Of a stretch of 64,000 nucleotides of DNA, positions 11,545-25,123 are shown piece after piece; position 1 is the stretch's first letter; the number at the start of each line of letters is the position of its first letter. This stretch comes from Sepiola atlantica (taxonomy: Eukaryota > Mollusca > Cephalopoda > Sepiida > Sepiolidae), in the NCBI GenBank assembly GCA_963556195.1, contig CAUVYP010001200.1, positions 1 through 64,000 of the forward strand, written 5' to 3'. The notes under the pieces are model-generated. The model had not been told where the DNA came from. It was given only the letters and a program-made list of their open reading frames with translations, and ran no database searches. The position numbers and the translations under genes were made by a program.

Positions 11545-13031
11545 TTAGCGCGTTTTAAAGTTGATATCGCTTTTGTTTATAACTTCCACATTTATTCGAA
11601 TTGTGCAACGAAACTTTGCACAGATTAGCGGAGTCACATTTTCTACTGAAGTACGAAGTTTCGGAAGTGCAGCTCTTGTACTGTCGGAGATATGTCGATA
11701 CAAACTGAATACGCAAAACATCAACAAAATTTAGCGCGTTTTAAAGTTGATATCGCTTTTGTTTATAACTTCCACATTTATTCGAATTGTGCAACGAAAC
11801 TTTGCACAGATTAGCGGAGTCACATTTTCTACTGAAGTACGAAGTTTCGGAAGTGCAGCTCTTGTACTGTCGGAGATATGTCGATACAAACTGAATACGC
11901 AAAACATCAACAAAATTTAGCGCGTTTTAAAGTTGATATCGCTTTTGTTTATAACTTCCACATTTATTCGAATTGTGCAACGAAACTTTGCAGAAAGTCG
12001 CGGATAGGCCTTTTCTACTGAAGTACCAAGTTTCAGAAGTGCAGCTTTTGTACTGCCGGAGATATGTCGATACAAACTGAATACGCAAACTATCAACAAA
12101 ATTTAGTGCGATTTAAAGTGGATATCGCTTTTGTTTATAACTTCCACATTCTTTAGAATTGTGAAACGAAGTTTTGCAGATATAAGCAGAGTCACAGTTT
12201 CTACTGAAGTACCAAGTTTCAGAAGTGCAGCTCTTGTACTGTCGGAGATATGTCGATACAAACTGAATACGCAAAACATCAACAAAATTTAGCGCGTTTT
12301 AAAGTTGATATCGCTTTTGTTTATAACTTCCACATTTATTCGAATTGTGCAACGAAACTTTGCACAGATTAGCGGAGTCACATTTTCTACTGAAGTACCA
12401 AGTTTCGGAAGTGCAGCTCTTGTACTGTCGGAGATATGTCGATACAAACTGAATACGCAAAACATCAACAAAATTTAGCGCGTTTTAAAGTTGATATCGC
12501 TTTTGTTTATAACTTCCACATTTATTCGAATTGTGCAACGAAACTTTGCACAGATTAGCGGAGTCACATTTTCTACTGAAGTACCAAGTTTCGGAAGTGC
12601 AGCTCTTGTACTGTCGGAGATATGTCGATACAAACTGAATACGCAAAACATCAACAAAATTTAGCGCGTTTAAAGTTGATATCGCTTTTGTTTATAACTT
12701 CCACATTTATTCGAATTGTGCTACAGAACTTTGCAGAAAGTCGCGGATAGGCCTTTTCTAATGAAGTACCAAGTTTCAGAAGTGCAGCTTTTGTACTGGC
12801 GGAGATATGTCGATACAAACTGAATACGCAAACTATCAACAAAATTTAGTGCGATTTAAAGTGGATATCGCTTTTGTTTATAATTTCCACATTCTTTAGA
12901 ATTGTGCAACGAAACTTTGCAGATATGAGCGGAGTCACAGTTTCTACTGAAGTACCAAGTTTCAGAAGTGCAGCTCTTGTACTGTCGGAGATATGTCGAT
13001 ACAAACTGAATACGCAAAACATCAACAAAAT
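11545..13031 (+). repeat. 8-monomer unit, copy 2 (1,487 bp)
   Basis: Same order as copy 1. The one-base deletion (monomer 12661-12845, 185 bp), the AAGCAGAG variant and TATAATTTCC are all repeated 1,487 bp downstream, so the deletion came before the duplication. The C to A change at 10052 and 11539 falls just before each unit and is absent at the end of copy 2. Confidence 0.9.
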
Positions 13032-16000
13032 TTAGCGCGTTTTAAAGTTGATATCGCTTTTGTTTATAACTTCCACATTTATTCGAATTGTGCAACGAAA
13101 CTTTGCACAGATTAGCGGAGTCACATTTTCTACTGAAGTACCAAGTTTCGGAAGTGCAGCTCTTGTACTGTCGGAGATATGTCGATACAAACTGAATACG
13201 CAAAACATCAACAAAATTTAGCGCGTTTTAAAGTTGATATCGCTTTTGTTTATAACTTCCACATTTATTCGAATTGTGCAACGAAACTTTGCACAGATTA
13301 GCGGAGTCACATTTTCTACTGAAGTACGAAGTTTCGGAAGTGCAGCTCTTGTACTGTCGGAGATATGTCGATACAAACTGAATACGCAAAACATCAACAA
13401 AATTTAGCGCGTTTTAAAGTTGATATCGCTTTTGTTTATAACTTCCACATTTATTCGAATTGTGCAATGAAACTTTGCAGAAAGTCGCGGATAGGCCTTT
13501 TCTACTGAAGTACCAAGTTTCAGAAGTGTAGCTTTTGTACTGGCGGAGATATGTCGATACAAACTGAATACGCAAACTATCAACAAAATTTAGTGCGATT
13601 TAAAGTGGATATCGCTTTTGTTTATAACTTCCACATTCTTTAGAATTGTGAAACAAAGTTTTGCAGATATAAGCGGAGTCACAGTTTCTACTGAAGTACC
13701 AAGTTTCAGAAGTGCAGCTCTTGTACTGTCGGAGATATGTCGATACAAACTGAATACGCAAAACATCAACAAAATTTAGCGCGTTTTAAAGTTGATATCG
13801 CTTTTGTTTATAACTTCCACATTTATTCGAATTGTGCAACGAAACTTTGCACAGATTAGCGGAGTCACATTTTCTACTGAAGTACCAAGTTTCGGAAGTG
13901 CAGCTCTTGTACTGTCGGAGATATGTCGATACAAACTGAATACGCAAAACATCAACAAAATTTAGCGCGTTTTAAAGTTGATATCGCTTTTGTTTATAAC
14001 TTCCACATTTATTCGAATTGTGCTACAGAACTTTGCAGAAAGTCGCGGATAGGCCTTTTCTAATGAAGTACCAAGTTTCAGAAGTGCAGCTTTTGTACTG
14101 GCGGAGATATGTCGATACAAACTGAATACGCAAACTATCAACAAAATTTAGTGCGATTTAAAGTGGATATCGCTTTTGTTTATAACTTCCACATTCTTTA
14201 GAATTGTGCAACGAAACTTTGCAGATATGAGCGGAGTCACAGTTTCTACTGAAGTACCAAGTTTCAGAAGTGCAGCTCTTGTACTGTCGGAGATATGTCG
14301 ATACAAACTGAATACGCAAAACATCAACAAAATTTAGCGCGTTTTAAAGTTGATATCGCTTTTGTTTATAACTTCCACATTTATTCGAATTGTGCAACGA
14401 AACTTTGCACAGATTAGCGGAGTAACATTTTCTACTGAAGTACCAAGTTTCGGAAGTGCAGCTCTTGTACTGTCGGAGATATGTCGATACAAACTGAATA
14501 CGCAAAACATCAACAAAATTTAGCGCGTTTTAAAGTTGATATCGCTTTTGTTTATAACTTCCACATTTATTCGAATTGTGCTACAGAACTTTGCAGAAAG
14601 TCGCGGATAGGCCTTTTCTAATGAAGTACCAAGTTTCAGAAGTGCAGCTTTTGTACTGGCGGAGATATGTCGATACAAACTGAATACGCAAAACATCAAC
14701 AAAATTTAGCGCGTTTTAAAGTTGATATCGCTTTTGTTTATAACTTCCACATTCTTTAGAATTGTGCAACGAAACTTTGCAGATATGAGCGGAGTCACAG
14801 TTTCTACTGAAGTACCAAGTTTCAGAAGTGCAGCTCTTGTACTGTCGGAGATATGTCGATACAAACTGAATACGCAAAACATCAACAAAATTTAGCGCGT
14901 TTTAAAGTTGATATCGCTTTTGTTTATAACTTCCACATTTATTCGAATTGTGCAACGAAACTTTGCACAGATTAGCGGAGTCACATTTTCTACTGAAGTA
15001 CCAAGTTTCGGAAGTGCAGCTCTTGTACTGTCGGAGATATGTCGATACAAACTGAATACGCAAAACATCAACAAAATTTAGCGCGTTTTAAAGTTGATAT
15101 CGCTTTTGTTTATAACTTCCACATTTATTCGAATTGTGCAACGAAACTTTGCACAGATTAGCGGAGTCACATTTTCTACTGAAGTACCAAGTTTCGGAAG
15201 TGCAGCTCTTGTACTGTCGGAGATATGTCGATACAAACTGAATACGCAAAACATCAACAAAATTTAGCGCGTTTTAAAGTTGATATCGCTTTTGTTTATA
15301 ACTTCCACATTTATTCGAATTGTGCTACAGAACTTTGCAGAAAGTCGCGGATAGGCCTTTTCTAATGAAGTACCAAGTTTCAGAAGTGCAGCTTTTGTAC
15401 TGGCGGAGATATGTCGATACAAACTGAATACGCAAACTATCAACAAAATTTAGTGCGATTTAAAGTGGATATCGCTTTTGTTTATAATTTCCACATTCTT
15501 TAGAATTGTGCAACGAAACTTTGCAGATATGAGCGGAGTCACAGTTTCTACTGAAGTACCAAGTTTCAGAAGTGCAGCTCTTGTACTGTCGGAGATATGT
15601 CGATACAAATTGAATACGCAAAACATCAACAAAATTTAGCGCGTTTTAAAGTTGATATCGCTTTTGTTTATAACTTCCACATTTATTCGAATTGTGCAAC
15701 GAAACTTTGCACAGATTAGCGGAGTCACATTTTCTACTGAAGTACCAAGTTTCGGAAGTGCAGCTCTTGTACTGTCGGAGATATGTCGATACAAACTGAA
15801 TACGCAAAACATCAACAAAATTTAGCGCGTTTTAAAGTTGATATCGCTTTTGTTTATAACTTCCACATTTATTCGAATTGTGCAACGAAACTTTGCACAG
15901 ATTAGCGGAGTCACATTTTCTACTGAAGTACGAAGTTTCGGAAGTGCAGCTCTTGTACTGTCGGAGATATGTCGATACAAACTGAATACGCAAAACATCA

Positions 16001-17495
16001 ACAAAATTTAGCGCGTTTTAAAGTTGATATCGCTTTTGTTTATAACTTCCACATTTATTCGAATTGTGCAATGAAACTTTGCAGAAAGTCGCGGATAGGC
16101 CTTTTCTACTGAAGTACCAAGTTTCAGAAGTGCAGCTTTTGTACTGCCGGAGATATGTCGATACAAACTGAATACGCAAACTATCAACAAAATTTAGTGC
16201 GATTTAAAGTGGATATCGCTTTTGTTTATAACTTCCACATTCTTTAGAATTGTGAAACAAAGTTTTGCAGATATAAGCGGAGTCACAGTTTCTACTGAAG
16301 TACCAAGTTTCAGAAGTGCAGCTCTTGTACTGTCGGAGATATGTCGATACAAACTGAATACGCAAAACATCAACAAAATTTAGCGCGTTTTAAAGTTGAT
16401 ATCGCTTTTGTTTATAACTTCCACATTTATTCGAATTGTGCAACGAAACTTTGCACAGATTAGCGGAGTCACATTTTCTACTGAAGTACGAAGTTTCGGA
16501 AGTGCAGCTCTTGTACTGTCGGAGATATGTCGATACAAACTGAATACGCAAAACATCAACAAAATTTAGCGCGTTTTAAAGTTGATATCGCTTTTGTTTA
16601 TAACTTCCACATTTATTCGAATTGTGCTACAGAACTTTGCAGAAAGTCGCGGATAGGCCTTTTCTAATGAAGTACCAAGTTTCAGAAGTGCAGCTTTTGT
16701 ACTGGCGGAGATATGTCGATACAAACTGAATACGCAAACTATCAACAAAATTTAGTGCGATTTAAAGTGGATATCGCTTTTGTTTATAACTTCCACATTC
16801 TTTAGAATTGTGCAACGAAACTTTGCAGATATGAGCGGAGTCACAGTTTCTACTGAAGTACCAAGTTTCAGAAGTGCAGCTCTTGTACTGTCGGAGATAT
16901 GTCGATACAAACTGAATACGCAAAACATCAACAAAATTTAGCGCGTTTTAAAGTTGATATCGCTTTTGTTTATAACTTCCACATTTATTCGAATTGTGCA
17001 ACGAAACTTTGCACAGATTAGCGGAGTAACATTTTCTACTGAAGTACCAAGTTTCGGAAGTGCAGCTCTTGTACTGTCGGAGATATGTCGATACAAACTG
17101 AATACGCAAAACATCAACAAAATTTAGCGCGTTTTAAAGTTGATATCGCTTTTGTTTATAACTTCCACATTTATTCGAATTGTGCTACAGAACTTTGCAG
17201 AAAGTCGCGGATAGGCCTTTTCTAATGAAGTACCTAGTTTCAGAAGTGCAGCTTTTGTACTGGCGGAGATATGTCGATACAAACTGAATACGCAAAACAT
17301 CAACAAAATTTAGCGCGTTTTAAAGTTGATATCGCTTTTGTTTATAACTTCCACATTCTTTAGAATTGTGCAACGAAACTTTGCAGATATGAGCGGAGTC
17401 ACAGTTTCTACTGAAGTACCAAGTTTCAGAAGTGCAGCTCTTGTACTGTCGGAGATATGTCGATACAAACTGAATACGCAAAACATCAACAAAAT
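13032..17495 (+). repeat. 14-monomer duplication tract (offset 2,604 bp)
   Basis: Order: A A2 B2 C2 A B C A B C A A B C, then A A2 B2 C2 A2 B C A B C. Shared private variants 2,604 bp apart include T at 13468/16072 (GCAATGAAAC), A at 14424/17028 (GAGTAACA) and B monomers at 14520/17124 with an A-type tail, each followed by a C monomer with an A-type head (14706/17310). The homology also takes in the C monomers at 12846 and 15450. The slot at 13776/16380 differs (A against A2). Confidence 0.87.
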
Positions 17496-20400
17496 TTAGC
17501 GCGTTTTAAAGTTGATATCGCTTTTGTTTATAACTTCCACATTTATTCGAATTGTGCTACAGAACTTTGCAGAAAGTCGCGGATAGGCCTTTTCTAATGA
17601 AGTACCGAATTTCAGAAGTGCAGCTTTTGTACTGGCGGAGATATGTCGATACAAACTGAATACGCAAACTATCAACAAAATTTAGTGCGATTTAAAGTGG
17701 ATATCGCTTTTGTTTATAACTTCCACATTCTTTAGAATTGTGCAACGAAACTTTGCAGATATGAGCGGAGTCACAGTTTCTACTGAAGTACCAAGTTTCG
17801 GAAGTGCAGCTCTTGTACTGTCGGAGATATGTCGATACAAACTGAATACGCAAAACATCAACAAAATTTAGCGCGTTTTAAAGTTGATATCGCTTTTGTT
17901 TATAACTTCCACATTTATTCGAATTGTGCAACGAAACTTTGCACAGATTAGCGGAGTCACATTTTCTACTGAAGTACGAAGTTTCGGAAGTGCAGCTCTT
18001 GTACTGTCGGAGATATGTCGATACAAACTGAATACGCAAAACATCAACAAAATTTAGCGCGTTTTAAAGTTGATATCGCTTTTGTTTATAACTTCCACAT
18101 TTATTCGAATTGTGCAACGAAACTTTGCACAGATTAGCGGAGTCACATTTTCTACTGAAGTACGAAGTTTCGGAAGTGCAGCTCTTGTACTGTCGGAGAT
18201 ATGTCGATACAAACTGAATACGCAAAACATCAACAAAATTTAGCGCGTTTTAAAGTTGATATCGCTTTTGTTTATAACTTCCACATTTATTCGAATTGTG
18301 CAACGAAACTTTGCAGAAAGTCGCGGATAGGCCTTTTCTACTGAAGTACCAAGTTTCAGAAGTGCAGCTTTTGTACTGCCGGAGATATGTCGATACAAAC
18401 TGAATACGCAAACTATCAACAAAATTTAGTGCGATTTAAAGTGGATATCGCTTTTGTTTATAACTTCCACATTCTTTAGAATTGTTAAACGAAGTTTTGC
18501 AGATATAAGCAGAGTCACAGTTTCTACTGAAGTACCAAGTTTCAGAAGTGCAGCTCTTGTACTGTCGGAGATATGTCGATACAAACTGAATACGCAAAAC
18601 ATCAACAAAATTTAGCGCGTTTTAAAGTTGATATCGCTTTTGTTTATAACTTCCACATTTATTCGAATTGTGCAACGAAACTTTGCACAGATTAGCGGAG
18701 TCACATTTTCTACTGAAGTACCAAGTTTCGGAAGTGCAGCTCTTGTACTGTCGGAGATATGTCGATACAAACTGAATACGCAAAACATCAACAAAATTTA
18801 GCGCGTTTTAAAGTTGATATCGCTTTTGTTTATAACTTCCACATTTATTCGAATTGTGCAACGAAACTTTGCACAGATTAGCGGAGTCACATTTTCTACT
18901 GAAGTACGAAGTTTCGGAAGTGCAGCTCTTGTACTGTCGGAGATATGTCGATACAAACTGAATACGCAAAACATCAACAAAATTTAGCGCGTTTTAAAGT
19001 TGATATCGCTTTTGTTTATAACTTCCACATTTATTCGAATTGTGCTACAGAACTTTGCAGAAAGTCGCGGATAGGCCTTTTCTAATGAAGTACCAAGTTT
19101 CAGAAGTGCAGCTTTTGTACTGGCGGAGATATGTCGATACAAACTGAATACGCAAACTATCAACAAAATTTAGTGCGATTTAAAGTGGATATCGCTTTTG
19201 TTTATAATTTCCACATTCTTTAGAATTGTGCAACGAAACTTTGCAGATATGAGCGGAGTCACAGTTTCTACTGAAGTACCAAGTTTCAGAAGTGCAGCTC
19301 TTGTACTGTCGGAGATATGTCGATACAAACTGAATACGCAAAACATCAACAAAATTTAGCGCGTTTTAAAGTTGATATCGCTTTTGTTTATAACTTCTAC
19401 ATTACTCCGAATTGTGCAACGAAACTTTGCACAGATTAGCGGAGTCACATTTTCTACTGAAGTACCAAGTTTCGGAAGTGCAGCTCTTGTACTGTCGGAG
19501 ATATGTCGATACAAACTGAATACGCAAAACATCAACAAAATTTAGCGCGTTTTAAAGTTGATATCGCTTTTGTTTATAACTTCCACATTTATTCGAATTG
19601 TGCAACGAAACTTTGCACAGATTAGCGGAGTCACATTTTCTACTGAAGTACGAAGTTTCGGAAGTGCAGCTCTTGTACTGTCGGAGATATGTCGATACAA
19701 ACTGAATACGCAAAACATCAACAAAATTTAGCGCGTTTTAAAGTTGATATCGCTTTTGTTTATAACTTCCACATTTATTCGAATTGTGCAATGAAACTTT
19801 GCAGAAAGTCGCGGATAGGCCTTTTCTACTGAAGTACCAAGTTTCAGAAGTGCAGCTTTTGTACTGCCGGAGATATGTCGATACAAACTGAATACGCAAA
19901 CTATCAACAAAATTTAGTGCGATTTAAAGTGGATATCGCTTTTGTTTATAACTTCCACATTCTTTAGAATTGTTAAACGAAGTTTTGCAGATATAAGCGG
20001 AGTCACAGTTTCTACTGAAGTACCAAGTTGCAGAAGTGCAGCTCTTGTACTGTCGGAGATATGTCGATACAAACTGAATACGCAAAACATCAACAAAATT
20101 TAGCGCGTTTTAAAGTTGATATCGCTTTTGTTTATAACTTCCACATTTATTCGAATTGTGCAACGAAACTTTGCACAGATTAGCGGAGTCACATTTTCTA
20201 CTGAAGTACCAAGTTTCGGAAGTGCAGCTCTTGTACTGTCGGAGATATGTCGATACAAACTGAATACGCAAAACATCAACAAAATTTAGCGCGTTTTAAA
20301 GTTGATATCGCTTTTGTTTATAACTTCCACATTTATTCGAATTGTGCTACAGAACTTTGCAGAAAGTCGCGGATAGGCCTTTTCTAATGAAGTACCAAGT

Positions 20401-21587
20401 TTCAGAAGTGCAGCTTTTGTACTGGCGGAGATATGTCGATACAAACTGAATACGCAAACTATCAACAAAATTTAGTGCGATTTAAAGTGGATATCGCTTT
20501 TGTTTATAACTTCCACATTCTTTAGAATTGTGCAACGAAACTTTGCAGATATGAGCGGAGTCACAGTTTCTACTGAAGTACCAAGTTTCAGAAGTGCAGC
20601 TCTTGTACTGTCGGAGATATGTCGATACAAACTGAATACGCAAAACATCAACAAAATTTAGCGCGTTTTAAAGTTGATATCGCTTTTGTTTATAACTTCC
20701 ACATTTATTCGAATTGTGCAACGAAACTTTGCACAGATTAGCGGAGTCACATTTTCTACTGAAGTACCAAGTTTCGGAAGTGCAGCTCTTGTACTGTCGG
20801 AGATATGTCGATACAAACTGAATACGCAAAACATCAACAAAATTTAGCGCGTTTTAAAGTTGATATCGCTTTTGTTTATAACTTCCACATTTATTCGAAT
20901 TGTGCTACAGAACTTTGCAGAAAGTCGCGGATAGGCCTTTTCTAATGAAGTACCTAGTTTCAGAAGTGCAGCTTTTGTACTGGCGGAGATATGTCGATAC
21001 AAACTGAATACGCAAACTATCAACAAAATTTAGTGCGATTTAAAGTGGATATCGCTTTTGTTTATAACTGCCACATTCTTTAGAATTGTGCAACGAAACT
21101 TTGCAGATATGAGCGGAGTCACAGTTTCTACTGAAGTACCAAGTTTCGGAAGTGCAGCTCTTGTACTGTCGGAGATATGTCGATACAAACTGAATACGCA
21201 AAACATCAACAAAATTTAGCGCGTTTTAAAGTTGATATCGCTTTTGTTTATAACTTCCACATTTATTCGAATTGTGCAACGAAACTTTGCACAGATTAGC
21301 GGAGTCATATTTTCTACTGAAGTACGAAGTTTCGGAAGTGCAGCTCTTGTACTGTCGGCGATATGTCGATACAAACTGAATACGCAAAACATCAACAAAA
21401 TTTAGCGCGTTTTAACGTTGATATCGCTTTTGTTTATAACTTCCACATTTATTCGAATTGTGCAACAGAACTTTGCAGAAAGTCGCGGATAGGCCTTTTC
21501 TACTGAAGTACCAAGTTTCAGAAGTGCAGCTTTTGTACTGGCGGAGATATGTCGATACAAACTGAATACGCAAACTATCAACAAAAT
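17496..21587 (+). repeat. Left-zone tract with 20-monomer lag
   Basis: Order: B C A2 A2 B2 C2 A A2, then B C A A2 B2 C2 A B C A B C A2 B5. Several monomers match those 3,720 bp (20 monomers) upstream: TACCTAG at 17235 and 20955, GCAATGAAAC at 16072 and in the monomer at 19728, and TATAATTTCC in those at 15450 and 19170. The match is imperfect (16194 against 19914, 17124 against 20844), so this looks like an older duplication later altered by exchange. C2 monomers at 18426 and 19914 share GTTAAACG. Confidence 0.75.
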
Positions 21588-24500
21588 TTAGTGCGATTTA
21601 AAGTGGATATCGCTTTTGTTTATAACTTCCACATTCTTTAGAATTGTGCAACGAAACTTTGCAGAGATAAGCGGAGTCACATGTTCTACTGAAGCACCAA
21701 GTTTCAGAAGTGCAGCTCTTGTACTGTCGGAGATATGTCGATACAAACTGAATACGCAAAACATCAACAAAATTTAGCGCGTTTTAAAGTTGATATCGCT
21801 TTTGTTTATAACTTCCACATTTATTCGAATTGTGCAACGAAACTTTGCACAGATTAGCGGAGTCACAGTTTCTACTGAAGTACCAAGTTTCGGAAGTGCA
21901 GCTCTTGTACTGCCGGAGATATGTCGATACAAACTGAATACGCAAAACATCAACAAAATTTAGCGCGTTTTAAAGTTGATATCGCTTTTGTTTATAACTT
22001 CCATATTTATTCGAATTGTGCAACAGAAACTTTGCAGACAGTCGCGGATAGGCCTTTTCTACTGAAGTACCAAGTTTCAGAAGTGCAGCTTTTGTACTGC
22101 CGGAGATATGTCGATACAAACTGAATACGCAAAACATCAACAAAATTTAGCGCGTTTTAAAGTTGATATCGCTTTTGTTTATAACTTCCACATTTATTCG
22201 AATTGTGCAACGAAACTTTGCACAGATTAGCGGAGTCACATTTTCTACTGAAGTACCAAGTTTCGGAAGTGCAGCTCTTGTACTGTCGGAGATATGTCGA
22301 TACAAACTGAATACGCAAAACATCAACAAAATTTAGCGCGTTTTAAAGTTGATATCGCTTTTGTTTATAACTTCCACATTTATTCGAATTGTGCTACAGA
22401 ACTTTGCAGAAAGTCGCGGATAGGCCTTTTCTAATGAAGTACCAAGTTTCAGAAGTGCAGCTTTTGTACTGGCGGAGATATGTCGATACAAACTGAATAC
22501 GCAAACTATCAACAAAATTTAGGGCGATTTAAAGTGGATATCGCTTTTGTTTATAACTTCCACATTCTTTAGAATTGTGCAACGAAACTTTGCAGATATG
22601 AGCGGAGTCACAGTTTCTACTGAAGTACCAAGTTTCAGAAGTGCAGCTCTTGTACTGTCGGAGATATGTCGATACAAACTGAATACGCAAAACATCAACA
22701 AAATTTAGCGCGTTTTAAAGTTGATATCGCTTTTGTTTATAACTTCCACATTTATTCGAATTGTGCAACGAAACTTTGCACAGATTAGCGGAGTCACATT
22801 TTCTACTGAAGTACCAAGTTTCGGAAGTGCAGCTCTTGTACTGTCGGAGATATGTCGATACAAACTGAATACGCAAAACATCAACAAAATTTAGCGCGTT
22901 TTAAAGTTGATATCGCTTTTGTTTATAACTTCCACATTTATTCGAATTGTGCAACGAAACTTTGCACAGATTAGCGGAGTCACATTTTCTACTGAAGTAC
23001 GAAGTTTCGGAAGTGCAGCTCTTGTACTGTCGGAGATATGTCGATACAAACTGAATACGCAAAACATCAACAAAATTTAGCGCGTTTTAAAGTTGATATC
23101 GCTTTTGTTTATAACTTCCACATTTATTCGAATTGTGCAACAGAACTTTGCACAAAGTCGCGGATAGGCCTTTTCTACTGAAGTACCAAGTTTCAGAAGT
23201 GCAGCTTTTGTACTGGCGGAGATATGTCGATACAAACTGAATACGCAAACTATCAACAAAATTTAGTGCGATTTAAAGTGGATATCGCTTTTGTTTATAA
23301 CTTCTACATTCTTTAGAATTGTGCAACGAAACTTTGCAGATATGAGCGGAGTCACAGTTTCTACTGAAGTACCAAGTTTCAGAAGTGCAGCTCTTGTACT
23401 GTCGGAGATATGTCGATACAAACTGAATACGCAAAACATCAACAAAATTTAGCGCGTTTTAAAGTTGATATCGCTTTTGTTTATAACTTCCACATTTATT
23501 CGAATTGTGCTACAGAACTTTGCAGAAAGTCGCGGATAGGCCTTTTCTAATGAAGTACCAAGTTTCAGAAGTGCAGCTTTTGTACTGGCGGAGATATGTC
23601 GATACAAACTGAATACGCGAACTATCAACAAAATTTAGGGCGATTTAAAGTGGATATCGCTTTTGTTTATAACTTCCACATTCTTTAGAATTGTGCAACG
23701 AAACTTTGCAGATATGAGCGGAGTCACAGTTTCTACTGAAGTACTAAGTTTCAGAAGTGCAGCTCTTGTACTGTCGGAGATATGTCGATACAAACTGAAT
23801 ACGCAAAACATCAACAAAATTTAGCGCGTTTTAAAGTTGATATCGCTTTTGTTTATAACTTCCACATTTATTCGAATTGTGCAACGAAACTTTGCACAGA
23901 TTAGCGGAGTCACATTTTCTACTGAAGTACCAAGTTTCGGAAGTGCAGCTCTTGTACTGTCGGAGATATGTCGATACAAACTGAATACGCAAAACATCAA
24001 CAAAATTTAGCGCGTTTTAAAGTTGATATCGCTTTTGTTTATAACTTCCACATTTATTCGAATTGTGCAACGAAACTTTGCACAGATTAGCGGAGTCACA
24101 TTTTCTACTGAAGTACGAAGTTTCGGAAGTGCAGCTCTTGTACTGTCGGAGATATGTCGATACAAACTGAATACGCAAAACATCAACAAAATTTAGCGCG
24201 TTTTAAAGTTGATATCGCTTTTGTTTATAACTTCCACATTTATTCGAATTGTGCAACAGAACTTTGCACAAAGTCGCGGATAGGCCTTTTCTACTGAAGT
24301 ACCAAGTTTCAGAAGTGCAGCTTTTGTACTGGCGGAGATATGTCGATACAAACTGAATACGCAAACTATCAACAAAATTTAGTGCGATTTAAAGTGGATA
24401 TCGCTTTTGTTTATAACTTCTACATTCTTTAGAATTGTGCAACGAAACTTTGCAGATATGAGCGGAGTCACAGTTTCTACTGAAGTACCAAGTTTCAGAA

Positions 24501-25123
24501 GTGCAGCTCTTGTACTGTCGGAGATATGTCGATACAAACTGAATACGCAAAACATCAACAAAATTTAGCGCGTTTTAAAGTTGATATCGCTTTTGTTTAT
24601 AACTTCCACATTTATTCGAATTGTGCAACGAAACTTTGCACAGATTAGCGGAGTCACATTTTCTACTGAAGTCCCAAGTTTCGGAAGTGCAGCTCTTGTA
24701 CTGTCGGAGATATGTCGATACAAACTGAATACGCAAAACATCAACAAAATTTAGCGCGTTTTAAAGTTGATATCGCTTTTGTTTATAACTTCCACATTTA
24801 TTCGAATTGTGCAACGAAACTTTGCACAGATTAGCGGAGTCACATTTTCTACTGAAATACGAAGTTTCGGAAGTGCAGCTCTTGTACTGTCGGAGATATG
24901 TCGATACAAACTGAATACGCAAAACATCAACAAAATTTAGCGCGTTTTAAAGTTGATATCGCTTTTGTTTATAACTTCCACATTTATTCGAATTGTGCAA
25001 CAGAACTTTGCAGAAAGTCGCGGATAGGCCTTTTACTACTGAAGTACCAAGTTTCAGAAGTGCAGCTTTTGTACTGGCGGAGATATGTCGATACAAACTG
25101 AATACGCAAACTATCAACAAAAT
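21588..25123 (+). repeat. Transition tract with 6-monomer duplication (19 monomers)
   Basis: Order: C3 A3 B4 A B C A A2 B5 C, then B C A A2 B5 C, then A A2 B5. The six-monomer block 22333-23448 is repeated at 23449-24564 (1,116 bp), sharing C at 23153/24269 and T at 23305/24421 (CTTCTACATT). The B4 at 21960-22146 and B5 at 24937-25123 are each 187 bp, with extra bases near 22025 and at 25035. Confidence 0.88.
23077..23262 (+). repeat. Type B5 monomer (exemplar)
   Basis: It is a B-family monomer intermediate between B(old) and B2, with A63, A66, G67, C102 and G140. It is confined to the transition zone (21402, 23077, 24193, 24937, 26612, 28472). The copies at 23077 and 24193 also carry C at position 77 (23153 and 24269), marking them as one duplicated lineage. 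Confidence 0.85.

Noticed and set aside
21921..22124. Plus-strand open frame of 67 codons (similar ones at 24898-25101, 36245-36472, 37546-37773 and 52294-52554)
   Set aside because: Four arise only where a monomer has a one-base indel, and the one at 52294 where the boundary TAG is lost at 52465; they are satellite sequence with no coding features.
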